Numbered from the stretch's first letter, positions 8,388-16,661 are shown. The stretch: DNA of 64,000 bases from an uncultured Acetatifactor sp. (GCA_934436435.1 CAKSAN010000014.1:71723-135722), one strand, 5' to 3'. Numbers and translations: made by a program. The notes: a model not told the origin generated them from the sequence alone.

Positions 8388-10079
8388 TTATACGTCAAAG
8401 GACACTTTTACCATCTCCGAGAAGGATGTAGTGCCGTCCAGTACATAGTCCGTGGCACTCATGCGCAGGGTATGCATACCCTCTTTCAGCGCCTCTTCCT
8501 TTAATACATCAGCGCCCTCCCTCTTGCTGATGATGTTTTTCAGCTTCGGGGTGATCTGCATGATCTCATAGACACCGATTCGTCCTTTGAAGCCGGTGTT
8601 GTCACATTTGCTGCATCCGCAGGGCTCGTAGATCGTTACATTTTCGTCCTCGTTCTTGCCCATGAACTCTTTTTCATCCTTCGTGGCCTGCTTCGGCTTC
8701 TTACAGAAGGGGCAAAGTCTGCGGACCAGTCGCTGGGCAATAACGCCGATGACGGAATCTGCGATCAGGTAGGACTCGATGCCCATATCCTCCAGACGGG
8801 TGATGGTGCTGGCGGAGGAGTTGGTATGCAGGGTACTTACTACCAGATGTCCGGTGATGGATGCCTGTACGGCGATGCTGGCGGTCTCCTGGTCACGGAT
8901 CTCACCGATCATGATGATATCCGGGTCCTGTCGCAGGATAGAACGAAGAGCCGATGCAAAGGTCAGGTCTGCCTTGTTGTTGACCTGTACCTGATTGATG
9001 CCGTCGATGTTCGCCTCCACAGGATCTTCGACGGTGATAATGTTCACATCTTCTTTGTTCAGTTCGCTTAACGCGGTATACAGAGTGGTGGACTTACCAC
9101 TACCGGTAGGTCCGGTTACCAGAATGATACCGTGAGGATTTTTCAGAATATAGTCAAACTGCTTTAATTCGTAAGGTTTGAAGCCCAGCTGGCTCTTGTC
9201 GCGGTTCAGTGCACTCTTCGCGGCAAGACGCATTACGACTTTTTCTCCGTATACGGTAGGCAGGATGGATACACGGATATCGTATTCCACACGGTCTACC
9301 ACCTGGGTAATACGGCCGTCCTGCGGTTTTCTCTTCTCGGAGATGTCCATACCGCCGATGATCTTGATACGGGCGATGATGGCGGACAATACATTGATAC
9401 CGTATCTGGCTCTCTCATAGAGGGCACCATCGATACGGTAGCGGACACGGATAATCGTTTCCATGGGTTCGATATGAATATCGGACGCGCGCTGGCGGAC
9501 TGCTTTTTCGATCATATCCTTTACCAGCATTACGATAGGGGAACTGTTGATGTTCTCCTCGGTGGCGATGTCTTCCACCACGTCCAGTTTTTTCTCTTTG
9601 GCGTAGGCCGCCAGTGCCTCGGTCACTTCTTCCTGTCCGAAGTATTTATCAATAGCCAGCATAATGCTGCGGGTGGTGGCTACTACGGGCTCTACCTGGA
9701 AATTGGTAATAATATTGATGTCGTCGATGGCGTTGTAATCCAGAGGATCCGCCATGGCCACCACCAGAACGTTGAAGTTGTTCTCCTTGTAAGCAAAGGG
9801 GAAGATCTTGTTCTTCTTCAGGACATTGACGGGTACCAGTTCCAGTACTTCCTTGTCCACGTTAGTGCTCTGCAGATCCACCATCTCTATATCCAGCTGT
9901 CTGCTCAGTGCTCTCGCCAGATCATCCTCAGATACAATGCCTTCATCTACCAGAAATTCTCCCAGCTTCTTGCCATGACGCTGTGGGTTGTCCAATGCCT
10001 GCTGCAACTGTTCTGCCGTGATTACGCCGCTGTTTACCAGTAATTCCCCTAAGCGGACTTTTTTTCTGCCTGTTTCCAT
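8388..10079 (-). CDS. pilB: Type IV pilus extension ATPase PilB (GspE family)
   Basis: An N-terminal MshEN domain (LGELLVNSGVITAEQLQQAL) precedes the secretion ATPase core. Walker A is GPTGSGKSTTLY, followed by an Asp box (ITVEDPVE), Walker B (DIIMIGEIRDQETA) and a His box (GHLVVSTLHTN). A tetracysteine zinc site (CPFCKK...CGCSKC) lies near the C terminus. I choose the ATG at 10079 because AGGTGA is 8 bases upstream; the GTG at 10091 overlaps that site. MshEN domains bind c-di-GMP in several systems, and a diguanylate cyclase lies at 32420-34105. No PilT retraction ATPase is seen in the window. Confidence 0.95.
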   Translation of the reverse strand: METGRKKVRLGELLVNSGVITAEQLQQALDNPQRHGKKLGEFLVDEGIVSEDDLARALSRQLDIEMVDLQSTNVDKEVLELVPVNVLKKNKIFPFAYKENNFNVLVVAMADPLDYNAIDDINIITNFQVEPVVATTRSIMLAIDKYFGQEEVTEALAAYAKEKKLDVVEDIATEENINSSPIVMLVKDMIEKAVRQRASDIHIEPMETIIRVRYRIDGALYERARYGINVLSAIIARIKIIGGMDISEKRKPQDGRITQVVDRVEYDIRVSILPTVYGEKVVMRLAAKSALNRDKSQLGFKPYELKQFDYILKNPHGIILVTGPTGSGKSTTLYTALSELNKEDVNIITVEDPVEANIDGINQVQVNNKADLTFASALRSILRQDPDIIMIGEIRDQETASIAVQASITGHLVVSTLHTNSSASTITRLEDMGIESYLIADSVIGVIAQRLVRRLCPFCKKPKQATKDEKEFMGKNEDENVTIYEPCGCSKCDNTGFKGRIGVYEIMQITPKLKNIISKREGADVLKEEALKEGMHTLRMSATDYVLDGTTSFSEMVKVSFDV

Positions 10080-10180
10080 AAATTCTCTCACCTGTTAGTT
10101 TTTGTCGATAATTGTAAATATTTGTATATTGTGGTAATTTTTGGATACAACTCACAAATATTTTGTCTCAATATGAAAAT

Positions 10181-10208
10181 ATTATAGCACATTTTGCGTG
10201 TAAGTAAA
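10181..10208 (-). promoter_or_regulatory. Probable promoter of the pilus operon
   Basis: On the minus strand a TATAAT box (10181-10186) is preceded by TTTACT (10203-10208) at 16-base spacing. Transcription would start near 10174, leaving an AT-rich leader of about 95 bases before pilB. I see no c-di-GMP-I riboswitch consensus in that leader. Confidence 0.55.
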
Positions 10209-10244
10209 TTGTTTTTGGTACTTTTGTTGCAATTTCTGTGAAAT

Positions 10245-10724
10245 TTATATTCCCAACTCCCGGTGAAAATAAGTAAGCGGCGAATAAGCGTATCTTCTCT
10301 TGAACTCTCGTGGATCCATTTTCTTGCTGCCGGACACATGCTGTACATATTCCTCTACAAATGTTATTGCCTCTTTTTTTATCCTTTCCAGATGTTTTAT
10401 TGTCTCATTAAATTCATCTTTATCAATAAGAGCATCTTTCGTATCAACATATTCACTTTTGGTTATGATAACTATTTTGGTGTAATCAAGACCCGATTTA
10501 TGTTTCTGGGATCTCTGAGTTTTTCTGAATCGAAAAGAATATGGATGTGTTATTTCACTTCGATATGGTATGCATATGTAATAGTCATAATGGGATTGAA
10601 AAAGTAAGCAATTGTAGGCTCGCTGTTTCTTTTTCAATATTTCGTGATATGGCGGATCCGGGTGATCCCTGTAGAATTGTGGTGTCAATTTCAAGATCTG
10701 ATAATCATTTTCCGGTAGATTCAT
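10245..10724 (-). CDS. Type III toxin-antitoxin endoribonuclease toxin (ToxN/CptN/TenpN superfamily)
   Basis: The protein is 159 residues. Its order of blocks (LKLTPQFYRDH at the start, CIPYRSEITHPYSF near the middle, SGLDYTKIVIITKSEY, then a helical C terminus with ERIKKEAITFVEEYVQHV) fits the compact ToxN-like fold of type III RNase toxins, as I remember the CptN and TenpN members. Directly upstream are an intrinsic terminator (10740-10772) and two tandem repeats (10789-10889) with their own promoter, the diagnostic layout of a type III locus in which the repeat RNA binds and inhibits the toxin. The ATG at 10724 has AGGAGG close upstream. Toxin expression should depend on read-through of the terminator. 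The two-repeat antitoxin and Lachnospiraceae context favour the CptIN group; TenpIN is the alternative. Confidence 0.85.
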   Translation of the reverse strand: MNLPENDYQILKLTPQFYRDHPDPPYHEILKKKQRAYNCLLFQSHYDYYICIPYRSEITHPYSFRFRKTQRSQKHKSGLDYTKIVIITKSEYVDTKDALIDKDEFNETIKHLERIKKEAITFVEEYVQHVSGSKKMDPREFKRRYAYSPLTYFHRELGI

Positions 10725-10739
10725 TTTCCCTCCTATGTA

Positions 10740-10772
10740 AAATAAAGAAACGAGAGGCCATTCAGCCTCTCG
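10740..10772 (-). terminator. Intrinsic terminator between antitoxin repeats and toxin gene
   Basis: A perfect 8-bp stem (CGAGAGGC/GCCTCTCG, 6-base loop, 10751-10772) is followed on the minus strand by TTTCTTTATTTT. In type III systems this terminator sets the excess of antitoxin RNA over toxin mRNA. Confidence 0.9.
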
Positions 10773-10788
10773 CCAAATCCTTCATCAT

Positions 10789-10889
10789 TCGGTCAATTTT
10801 TATTTTACCGTCCTGTCAGAACCGTCACAGGACTCATCGCTCGGTCAATTTTTATTTTACCGTCCTGTCAGAACCGTCACAGGACTCAT
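10789..10889 (-). repeat. Two tandem 49-bp antitoxin repeats with 52-bp period
   Basis: Copy 1 covers 10789-10837 and copy 2 covers 10841-10889. The 49-bp cores are identical by eye. They are separated by three bases (GCG in the RNA sense) and a similar triplet follows the second copy before a short, diverging start of a third unit. Confidence 0.95.
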
Positions 10890-10923
10890 TAAATAGATGA
10901 AGAAGAACTCTGTTCTCAATGCT

Positions 10924-10952
10924 AGTATATACATTTTCTGTGGAAAAAGCAA
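10924..10952 (-). promoter_or_regulatory. Promoter of the type III antitoxin/toxin locus
   Basis: On the minus strand TTGCTT (10947-10952) and TATACT (10924-10929) are spaced by 17 bases, a good sigma-A-type match. The predicted start is about 28 bases before the first repeat. Confidence 0.75.
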
Positions 10953-11044
10953 TATTTTTTATAAAATTTACTATTTTCTCTATAAAATTTTACAAGCTCA
11001 TTGTATGATTCTACATTTAATCAATAAGCTATATGCTTATTATG

Positions 11045-11995
11045 TTATAGTGTCACCGCATATTCACTGTCATACATCTTCTTCAGATTTTCTACACTGT
11101 TATATTTTTCGCCGATGCAGAATTCTTTGGACCAGGTCATGTAATAGGCCCAGGGAATTCTGTTTTTTTGCAAAAGTTCCGCGTCCGGAAGGTAACCGAC
11201 CTCTGCCAGGGCCGCCACTTTTTCCCGGGAGGTTGCTGCCACAAGTTTTTCGTAGGTTTCCGCATAGTCTGTCTCTCGGTACTCCGGCAGATAAACGTCT
11301 ACGGATACCACATCCACATAAGTATCTCCAGGATACCCTCCCTCAATGTCACTGTTCCATACCCAGAGAAGGTTGTGCAGGTCTTTTTCGCCGGTGTAAT
11401 ATTCAAACATCAGGCGAAACAGTTCCCTTGCAACTCCGGGGCCTTGGGCTCCCCACCAGAACCAGGTGCCGTTAGATTCGTGAAACGGGCGCCAGAGAAT
11501 GGGAATCTTTTCTTCCTGAAAACGTTGCAAGATTCCGGCGATCACATCCATGTCACGGTAGAATGCCGCTCTCTCCGGGGTTCCCGCCTCCAATACTTTC
11601 TTTGCATCAAAATCCGTATGCTCCGTATAAAAGCTTTTATCCCTGCCGCCTAAGGGCGAGAACCAGTGAAAGGTAAAGGTGAGGATGCCATCCGTCCCGG
11701 CCTCCCGCTGTTCCTTCGCCCACTGCATTGCTGTCTCCATGGTTCCCTTATTTTCTTCCACTTCGTTCAGGCACTCCGGGGAAGCATCCTCATAATTGAT
11801 ATTAGGAGAATACGCCAGCAGTTCAAAGCCCCGCAGCTTTGGTTCTTTTCCGGTGTTCTTCCGGATGTATTCTATTTCTTCGCAAGGGTTCGTCTGGGTA
11901 TGCTGACCGGTAATGATCTGTTTTCCTGCTACATTATGAAGATATTTCAGTAATTCTGCGGCCTCTTTTGTTGCCTTCGGATCTGCTGTCATCAT
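11045..11995 (-). CDS. Glycoside hydrolase family 26, beta-mannanase-like, cytoplasmic
   Basis: The 316-residue protein is essentially one GH26 (beta/alpha)8 catalytic domain. The acid/base Glu173 is in WRPFHE and the nucleophile Glu265 is in ALAEVG; other family markers are GQHTQTNP, TFTFHWFSPLGG and WWGAQGPG. GH26 enzymes act mostly on beta-1,4-mannans. There is no signal peptide, so it probably acts on imported manno-oligosaccharides, unlike the usual secreted mannanases. No transporter or other mannan gene lies next to it in the window. AAGGAAG precedes the ATG at 11995; the next Met is one codon later. A 51-bp repeat array lies directly upstream. Confidence 0.9.
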   Translation of the reverse strand: MMTADPKATKEAAELLKYLHNVAGKQIITGQHTQTNPCEEIEYIRKNTGKEPKLRGFELLAYSPNINYEDASPECLNEVEENKGTMETAMQWAKEQREAGTDGILTFTFHWFSPLGGRDKSFYTEHTDFDAKKVLEAGTPERAAFYRDMDVIAGILQRFQEEKIPILWRPFHESNGTWFWWGAQGPGVARELFRLMFEYYTGEKDLHNLLWVWNSDIEGGYPGDTYVDVVSVDVYLPEYRETDYAETYEKLVAATSREKVAALAEVGYLPDAELLQKNRIPWAYYMTWSKEFCIGEKYNSVENLKKMYDSEYAVTL

Positions 11996-12012
11996 TTTTT
12001 CTTCCTTTTCAT

Positions 12013-12230
12013 TATCTTGTGGGTATCTATGACACTTTTTTCGCCATATACCCTGCTCGCCATCTCACCTTGGGTATATACACGCTTTTCCTCGCTCTAT
12101 ACCCTTTTCGTCATCTTCCTTTGGGTATATACACGCTTTTTCCCGCTCCATACCCTTTTCATCATTTTCCCTTGGGTATATACACGCCTTTTCCTCGCTC
12201 TATACCCTTTTCATCATCTCACTCATGGTA
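12013..12230. repeat. About four tandem 51-bp repeats, each containing a hairpin
   Basis: The string TGGGTATxTA recurs at 12020, 12071, 12122 and 12173, an exact 51-bp period, and a degenerate fifth start follows near 12224. Each unit contains an inverted pair GGGTATA...TATACCC around a loop with CGCTTTTCCTCGCTC. The plus-strand frame stays open through the array because 51 is a multiple of three, but there is no ribosome binding site and the peptide looks like translated repeat. It fills the spacer between the SPFH gene and the GH26 gene. There are no unique spacers, so it is not a CRISPR array. Confidence 0.85.
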
Positions 12231-12276
12231 TCAACAGGATTCTTCGTCCTTCCGTACCATTTCTCACAAAAGTAAG

Positions 12277-12311
12277 AGGGTACAGAGACAATTTTTCCAT
12301 CTCTGTACCCT
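12277..12311 (-). terminator. Hairpin downstream of the SPFH gene, weak terminator
   Basis: A perfect 12-bp inverted repeat (AGGGTACAGAGA/TCTCTGTACCCT, 11-base loop) is followed on the minus strand by CTTACTTTT. The stem starts with AGGGTA like the units of the neighbouring 51-bp array, so it may be a diverged relative of them. Confidence 0.55.
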
Positions 12312-12345
12312 ACAGTTTATGACAATATAGCTTTTATGGCAAGTA

Positions 12346-13947
12346 TTATTCCGGCTTTACTTCCTGATAGTCGGTGCCGGTGGCAGTTTTGGTCTCTTCG
12401 GCCTTTGCTGCGCCTGCGGTCTCCTTGGAGAAGCCCTTTGCCAGCATCTCGTTGATGTCCAGTCCGGTGGATTCCTTGATGCCGTCGGTGACCTGGGTCA
12501 CGGTGGTCATGATGTCACCGGCCAGTTTGCTGGAATCGCCGCCGAACATCTTGATGGAATCGACATTCATATAGCCCTTGGCCACTGCCTCGGCGATCTT
12601 GGGCAGCTGCTCGAAGTATACCTTCAAAGTATCCAGCTCCATCTGCTGTCTTGCAGCGTCGCCGTACTGTTTCATAGCCTCCGCTTTCTTCAGAATACCG
12701 GCTGCCTCTGCCTCTGCTTTCGCCTGAATGGCTTCTGCTTCCGCTTTACCTTTGGCCGCTACGGCTGCTGCCTCTGCCAGACCTGCTGCCTTGACTGCCT
12801 CTGCCGCCTGTTCCTTGGCGAATCTTTCTGCCTCGGATTTTGCCTTTTCTGCCTCCGCCTGTCTCTGGATCTCGAAGAGTTCGGCCTCCGCTCTCTTCTG
12901 TCTCTCGTACTGTTCGGCATCCGCCTTCTGCTGTGCCGCGTATTTATTTGCTTCTGCGGTCTTCTTGACCTCAGCCTCCAGAGCCTTCTCCTTGATGGAT
13001 ACTTCTCTTTCCTTTAACTCCAGTTCCTTCTCCTGACGGGCCAGGTTCGCATTCGCCGTGGTAATCTCCACGGTCTTACGCTGTTCCTCTTCCTGGATCT
13101 TGTAAGCGGCATCTGCCTCCGCCTTCTTGATATCGGATTCCTTCTTCAGTTCCGCTTTCTTGATGGCCAGTTCGGTCTGCTTCTGGGCAATCTCGGTCTC
13201 TGCGATGACCTGCGCATCGTTGGCATCCTTCTGGGCCTGTGCTCTGGCGATGGCCACATCTCTGTCCGCCTGTGCCTTTGCCACGGAAGCATCCTTCTGG
13301 ATCTGGGACATGTTATCCTGTCCCAGAGCAGTGATCAGGTTGTTCTCATCCTCGATCTTCTGGATGTTGCAGGACTCGATCCAGATACCCAGGGCATTCA
13401 TATCCTTCTGGGCTTTCGCCTGTACCTCGTCACCGAACGTCTTACGGTCGTTGCACAGTTCCTTCAGGCACTGGGTACCGATGATCTCACGCATGTTACC
13501 CTGTAAGGAATCGGTCAGAGCGTCACGGATCTGATCCTCATTCATGTTCAGGAAGTTCTTCATGGCTGCGTTCGCCATCTCCGTGGTAATTCTCTTGTTG
13601 GGATCCACACCCTCCTGCAGTTCCCCCCTTGCATTTACGGTGACATCCTTCTGGGTCAGGACTCTGACCTTTGCCACAGCATCAATATCCACACCGATGA
13701 AATCCTTGGTGGGAATGTAACCGTTGGTCTTGATGTCGATGCTGATCTGCTTCAGGATCAGTTCATCCTTCTTCTCCAAAAAAGGAATCTTGATACCCGC
13801 ACGGCCGATCAGGACCTTAGGTTCTCTCTTGATACCGGAGATGATGTAGGCTTTGTTCGGTGAAGCCTTCACATAACCGGATGCCAGAATCGCCAGAATG
13901 ACAATGGCAATCACAACTGCTACAATAATACCAATGTTAATTTCCAT
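12346..13947 (-). CDS. floT: Flotillin-like SPFH/Band 7 membrane scaffold protein
   Basis: The 533-residue protein has an N-terminal membrane helix (IGIIVAVVIAIVILAILASGYV, about 4-25), an SPFH domain (about 30-215, including NKAYIISGIKREPKVLIGRAGIKIP split over its start) and a long Ala/Glu/Lys/Gln coiled coil to about residue 440. The C terminus has KYMNVDSIKMFGG-like features of flotillins (here GYMNVDSIKMFGG). Flotillins organise membrane microdomains. GAGGGAG precedes the ATG. A long palindrome (13986-14024) lies just upstream. An associated NfeD protein, common beside floT, is not present here. Confidence 0.93.
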   Translation of the reverse strand: MEINIGIIVAVVIAIVILAILASGYVKASPNKAYIISGIKREPKVLIGRAGIKIPFLEKKDELILKQISIDIKTNGYIPTKDFIGVDIDAVAKVRVLTQKDVTVNARGELQEGVDPNKRITTEMANAAMKNFLNMNEDQIRDALTDSLQGNMREIIGTQCLKELCNDRKTFGDEVQAKAQKDMNALGIWIESCNIQKIEDENNLITALGQDNMSQIQKDASVAKAQADRDVAIARAQAQKDANDAQVIAETEIAQKQTELAIKKAELKKESDIKKAEADAAYKIQEEEQRKTVEITTANANLARQEKELELKEREVSIKEKALEAEVKKTAEANKYAAQQKADAEQYERQKRAEAELFEIQRQAEAEKAKSEAERFAKEQAAEAVKAAGLAEAAAVAAKGKAEAEAIQAKAEAEAAGILKKAEAMKQYGDAARQQMELDTLKVYFEQLPKIAEAVAKGYMNVDSIKMFGGDSSKLAGDIMTTVTQVTDGIKESTGLDINEMLAKGFSKETAGAAKAEETKTATGTDYQEVKPE

Positions 13948-13985
13948 ATGTACTCCCTCTCTTTTTACTTTTGTAGTATATGAAA

Positions 13986-14024
13986 AGCTGTTTGTATCGT
14001 ATGTATCATACCATACAAACAGCT
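13986..14024. terminator. Long palindrome after the AEP genes, probable bidirectional terminator
   Basis: A 12-bp perfect stem AGCTGTTTGTAT/ATACAAACAGCT encloses an inner GTATG/CATAC stem. On the minus strand it is followed by TTTTCATA and on the plus strand by CTTTTTATA. It ends the aepY-side transcript about 120 bases after the stop and lies 40 bases ahead of floT, so it could also act as an operator. Confidence 0.6.
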
Positions 14025-14143
14025 CTTTTTATAGAGGTATATTTGTTATTTTCCCAAAAATAACTGTGCAAAACATGCACGATATCCCATACTATTTCGC
14101 TGAAAAGTCTATAAACGGTAAACGATACACATTACTGATCTTC

Positions 14144-15265
14144 TTATCTGCTTCCCAGGTATTCCATAAAGTTCTGTTTATTCTCCAGTGCCGTTGTGGT
14201 GGGTCTGCCGAGGTCGTCTCTGGCACCGATGCCGCATTTTACTTCTATAAAGGTCAGTGCCTTTCTCTCTTTCGCCGCTGCCAGTTCTCTGTCCAGTTCT
14301 TCGTAGGTGGTGGCAGATACGGCATGGGGATAGCCGCAGGCTGTGGCAATGGCTGTCAGGTCTATGTCCGCCGCCACGGTGGGCATGCCTCCCACGGTCT
14401 CATGGGCTCCGTTATTGATGACGATGTGCACCATATTTTCCGGTGCCGTGCTGCCCAGTACCGCCATGGCTCCCATGTGCATCAGCACCGCGCCGTCGCC
14501 GTCCACGCACCATACTCTGGTGCCCGGTTTCTGTACCGCCACTCCCATGGCAATACTGCTGCTGTGTCCCATGGAACCTACGGTGAGAAAATCATACTTG
14601 TGGCTCTGTCCGTTCTGCTCTCTGATCTCGAACAGTTCCCTGCTGGCTTTTCCTGTGGTACTTATGATGGGATCCTCGCCGGAAGCCTGCACGATGTGAC
14701 GGATGATCTCCTCCCGGATCATGGGATTATCATTGCGATACTCCACTTTTTCCTCATAGGTCAGAGCCCCTTTGCGGATAACAAACGCCACATCTTGGCC
14801 CTGTTCCAGAGTCGTCCCAAACTCCTGCATCGCCTGTGCGGCTTCTTCCTCCGTAGTATCCTTTCCGATGACAAAATAGCGGATCCCCATATCCTCCAGC
14901 AGTTTCAGGGTCACCTCTCCCTGATAGATATGCTGGGGTTCATCGTGGATCCCCGGTTCCCCACGCCAGCCGATGACGAAGATCATGGGAATGGCGTAGA
15001 CTTTATCGTTCAGCAGGGATGCCACGGGATTGATGATATTGCCCTCGCCACTGTTCTGCATATATACTACCGGAATTTTTCCGGTGGCCAGATGGTAGCC
15101 TGCTGCCAGCGCGGTACAGTTTCCCTCATTGGCGGCGATCACGTGATGCTTCGGATCAATGCCATAAGTATGCATCAGGTAATTACAGAGGGCTTTCAAC
15201 TGGGAATCCGGCACGCCGGTATAAAAATCCGCATTTATAATTTTCGCAAAATTTTCCGCTTTCAT
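14144..15265 (-). CDS. aepY: Phosphonopyruvate decarboxylase
   Basis: The enzyme is a thiamine diphosphate decarboxylase that converts phosphonopyruvate to phosphonoacetaldehyde and CO2, pulling the unfavourable PEP mutase reaction. Its 373 residues match the compact AepY family. Visible marks are YTGVPDSQLKALCNYL and AANEGNCTALAAGYHLATG in the PYR domain, the GWRGEPGIHDEPQHIYQG loop, and the ThDP/Mg site GDGAVLMHMGAMAVLG...NNGAHETVGG. AAGGAG precedes the ATG. It is the third step-gene in a leftward run after the PEP mutase, 100 bases apart. Confidence 0.95.
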   Translation of the reverse strand: MKAENFAKIINADFYTGVPDSQLKALCNYLMHTYGIDPKHHVIAANEGNCTALAAGYHLATGKIPVVYMQNSGEGNIINPVASLLNDKVYAIPMIFVIGWRGEPGIHDEPQHIYQGEVTLKLLEDMGIRYFVIGKDTTEEEAAQAMQEFGTTLEQGQDVAFVIRKGALTYEEKVEYRNDNPMIREEIIRHIVQASGEDPIISTTGKASRELFEIREQNGQSHKYDFLTVGSMGHSSSIAMGVAVQKPGTRVWCVDGDGAVLMHMGAMAVLGSTAPENMVHIVINNGAHETVGGMPTVAADIDLTAIATACGYPHAVSATTYEELDRELAAAKERKALTFIEVKCGIGARDDLGRPTTTALENKQNFMEYLGSR

Positions 15266-15365
15266 GTTGCTGTTGCTCCTTCCATCACTTAACTGCCTTG
15301 CGGATTGCTTCGCGCCATGCGCTCATGCAATCCTGCCCGCTATTCGCATATTGCGGAGCTTACGC

Positions 15366-16661
15366 TCATATCTCATCGATCAACGTAATAATGTCCTTGA
15401 TCGGCATTAATCTGCTGTCCACTTCCTGTGCTCTGTGATACCGCAGGATATCCTCTGCGGTCTGCTGCATGGCGGGAAATGCACTTCTGGTCAGCTGATT
15501 TGCATAGATCACGATATTCACGCCATGAGCAGCCAGCTCACTTTCCGTAATACTGTTAAAGGAAGACGGTACCACGACAATAGGGGTCTTGGCGTCCTCC
15601 GCCCGGAACTTGTCGCAGAATTCCAGGATCTCATCCGGGGATTTCTTCCGGCTGTGGATCATGATGCCGTCCGCTCCCGCTGCCACGAAAGCTCTGGCAC
15701 GGTTCAGCGCATCCTCCATGCCCCGCTCTAAGATCAGGCTCTCGATTCTTGCAATGATCATAAAATCATCCGTCAGCTGTGCCATTTTTCCGGCTGTGAT
15801 CTTGGCGCTGAAATTCTCGATGCTGTCCTGTGTCTGCTCCACATCGGTTCCGAAGAGAGAATTCTTCTTCAGTCCCGTCTTGTCCTCGATGATAATGGCC
15901 GAGACTCCCATTTTTTCCAAAGTCCGGACCGTATAGACAAAATGCTCCGTCAGTCCACCGGTGTCTCCGTCAAAAATGATGGGCTTGGTGGTCACTTCCG
16001 TCACGTCGTCGATGGTGCGGAAACGGGAAGTCATATCCACCAGTTCGATATCCGGCTTGCCCTTCGCCGTGGAATCACACAGGGAGCTGATCCACATGGC
16101 ATCGAACTGATCCAGTTCACCGTCATGCTCCACAATGGTCTTCTCCGCGATCAGTCCTGTCAATCCGCTATGTACCTCCAGCGCTTTTACAATGGGACGG
16201 ATCTCGATCAGCTGTCTCAATCGTTTTCTGCGGTATTCCGGCATCGCCAGCTTTTCTTTTATTTTCGTATCAATGCGTTTTACCTCTTCATTATAGGTAT
16301 AAGGCACATCCAGGATCTCGCCGCCGTAAGCGGAAAGCAGCTTCTCCACGTTGTCGCGGATGGCCTTCAGCGGCCCCTCCAGCCAGTTGTCCCCATGGAT
16401 CACATAGTCCGGATGCAGTTCTTCGATGACCTTGTCGTACATGACGTCATCCTGTACCACCACATTGCTGACCTCCGGAATGTCTTTTACCAGCTGCATG
16501 CGCTCCTCAAAGCTGATGGTAGGAAAACGATTGAACCGGATCATGGCTTCGTCACTCAATACACCGACGGTCAGTTCTCCGTACTTTCTGGCTTCTCTGA
16601 TAATATTGCGGTGTCCCTCGTGAATGACATCCGTGCAGAAACAGGTATATACTCGTTTCAT
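15366..16661 (-). CDS. aepX: Phosphoenolpyruvate phosphomutase with N-terminal cytidylyltransferase-like domain
   Basis: The C-terminal domain (about 145-431) is a PEP mutase of the isocitrate lyase superfamily, with the family signature EDKTGLKKNSLFG and the DGDTGG metal-loop region. It forms the C-P bond by converting PEP to phosphonopyruvate. The N-terminal 135 residues are a TagD-like nucleotidyltransferase domain (CTDVIHEGHRNII, with HEGH for the HxGH motif). Such fusions are known among PEP mutases and suggest a link to a CMP-activated phosphonate. GAGGAATTAAT precedes the ATG. Neighbours are the decarboxylase downstream and the transaminase upstream. Confidence 0.95.
   Translation of the reverse strand: MKRVYTCFCTDVIHEGHRNIIREARKYGELTVGVLSDEAMIRFNRFPTISFEERMQLVKDIPEVSNVVVQDDVMYDKVIEELHPDYVIHGDNWLEGPLKAIRDNVEKLLSAYGGEILDVPYTYNEEVKRIDTKIKEKLAMPEYRRKRLRQLIEIRPIVKALEVHSGLTGLIAEKTIVEHDGELDQFDAMWISSLCDSTAKGKPDIELVDMTSRFRTIDDVTEVTTKPIIFDGDTGGLTEHFVYTVRTLEKMGVSAIIIEDKTGLKKNSLFGTDVEQTQDSIENFSAKITAGKMAQLTDDFMIIARIESLILERGMEDALNRARAFVAAGADGIMIHSRKKSPDEILEFCDKFRAEDAKTPIVVVPSSFNSITESELAAHGVNIVIYANQLTRSAFPAMQQTAEDILRYHRAQEVDSRLMPIKDIITLIDEI

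Larger units (their letters stand above)
10740..10917 (-). ncRNA. Type III antitoxin RNA precursor
   Basis: The predicted transcript runs from about 10917 to the terminator and contains two near-identical repeats plus a few bases of a third. Each unit has a perfect 7-bp stem GTCCTGT/ACAGGAC closing a 10-base loop, then CGGT, an A-rich stretch (AAAATAAAAATT) and GACCG. The loop contains CGGTT, which can pair with the downstream ACCG to form an H-type pseudoknot, as in known type III antitoxins. The A-rich linker supplies the AAAAU-type sites at which such toxins cut their precursor. RNA ends are inferred from the promoter and terminator. Confidence 0.82.

Noticed and set aside
9474..10043. Plus-strand frame of 189 codons inside pilB
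   Set aside because: It is antisense to a well-marked ATPase gene and has no family-like motif or start site.
10080..10180. c-di-GMP riboswitch ahead of the pilus operon
   Set aside because: The leader is AT-rich and lacks the GEMM consensus.
12013..12230. CRISPR array
   Set aside because: Whole 51-bp units repeat without unique spacers and no cas gene is in the window.
12017..12322. Plus-strand open frame across the 51-bp array
   Set aside because: It stays open only because the period is a multiple of three; there is no ribosome binding site and the peptide is a translated repeat.
13898..15292. Plus-strand frame of 464 codons across floT start and aepY
   Set aside because: It is antisense to two recognised genes and crosses a terminator; it is a composition shadow.
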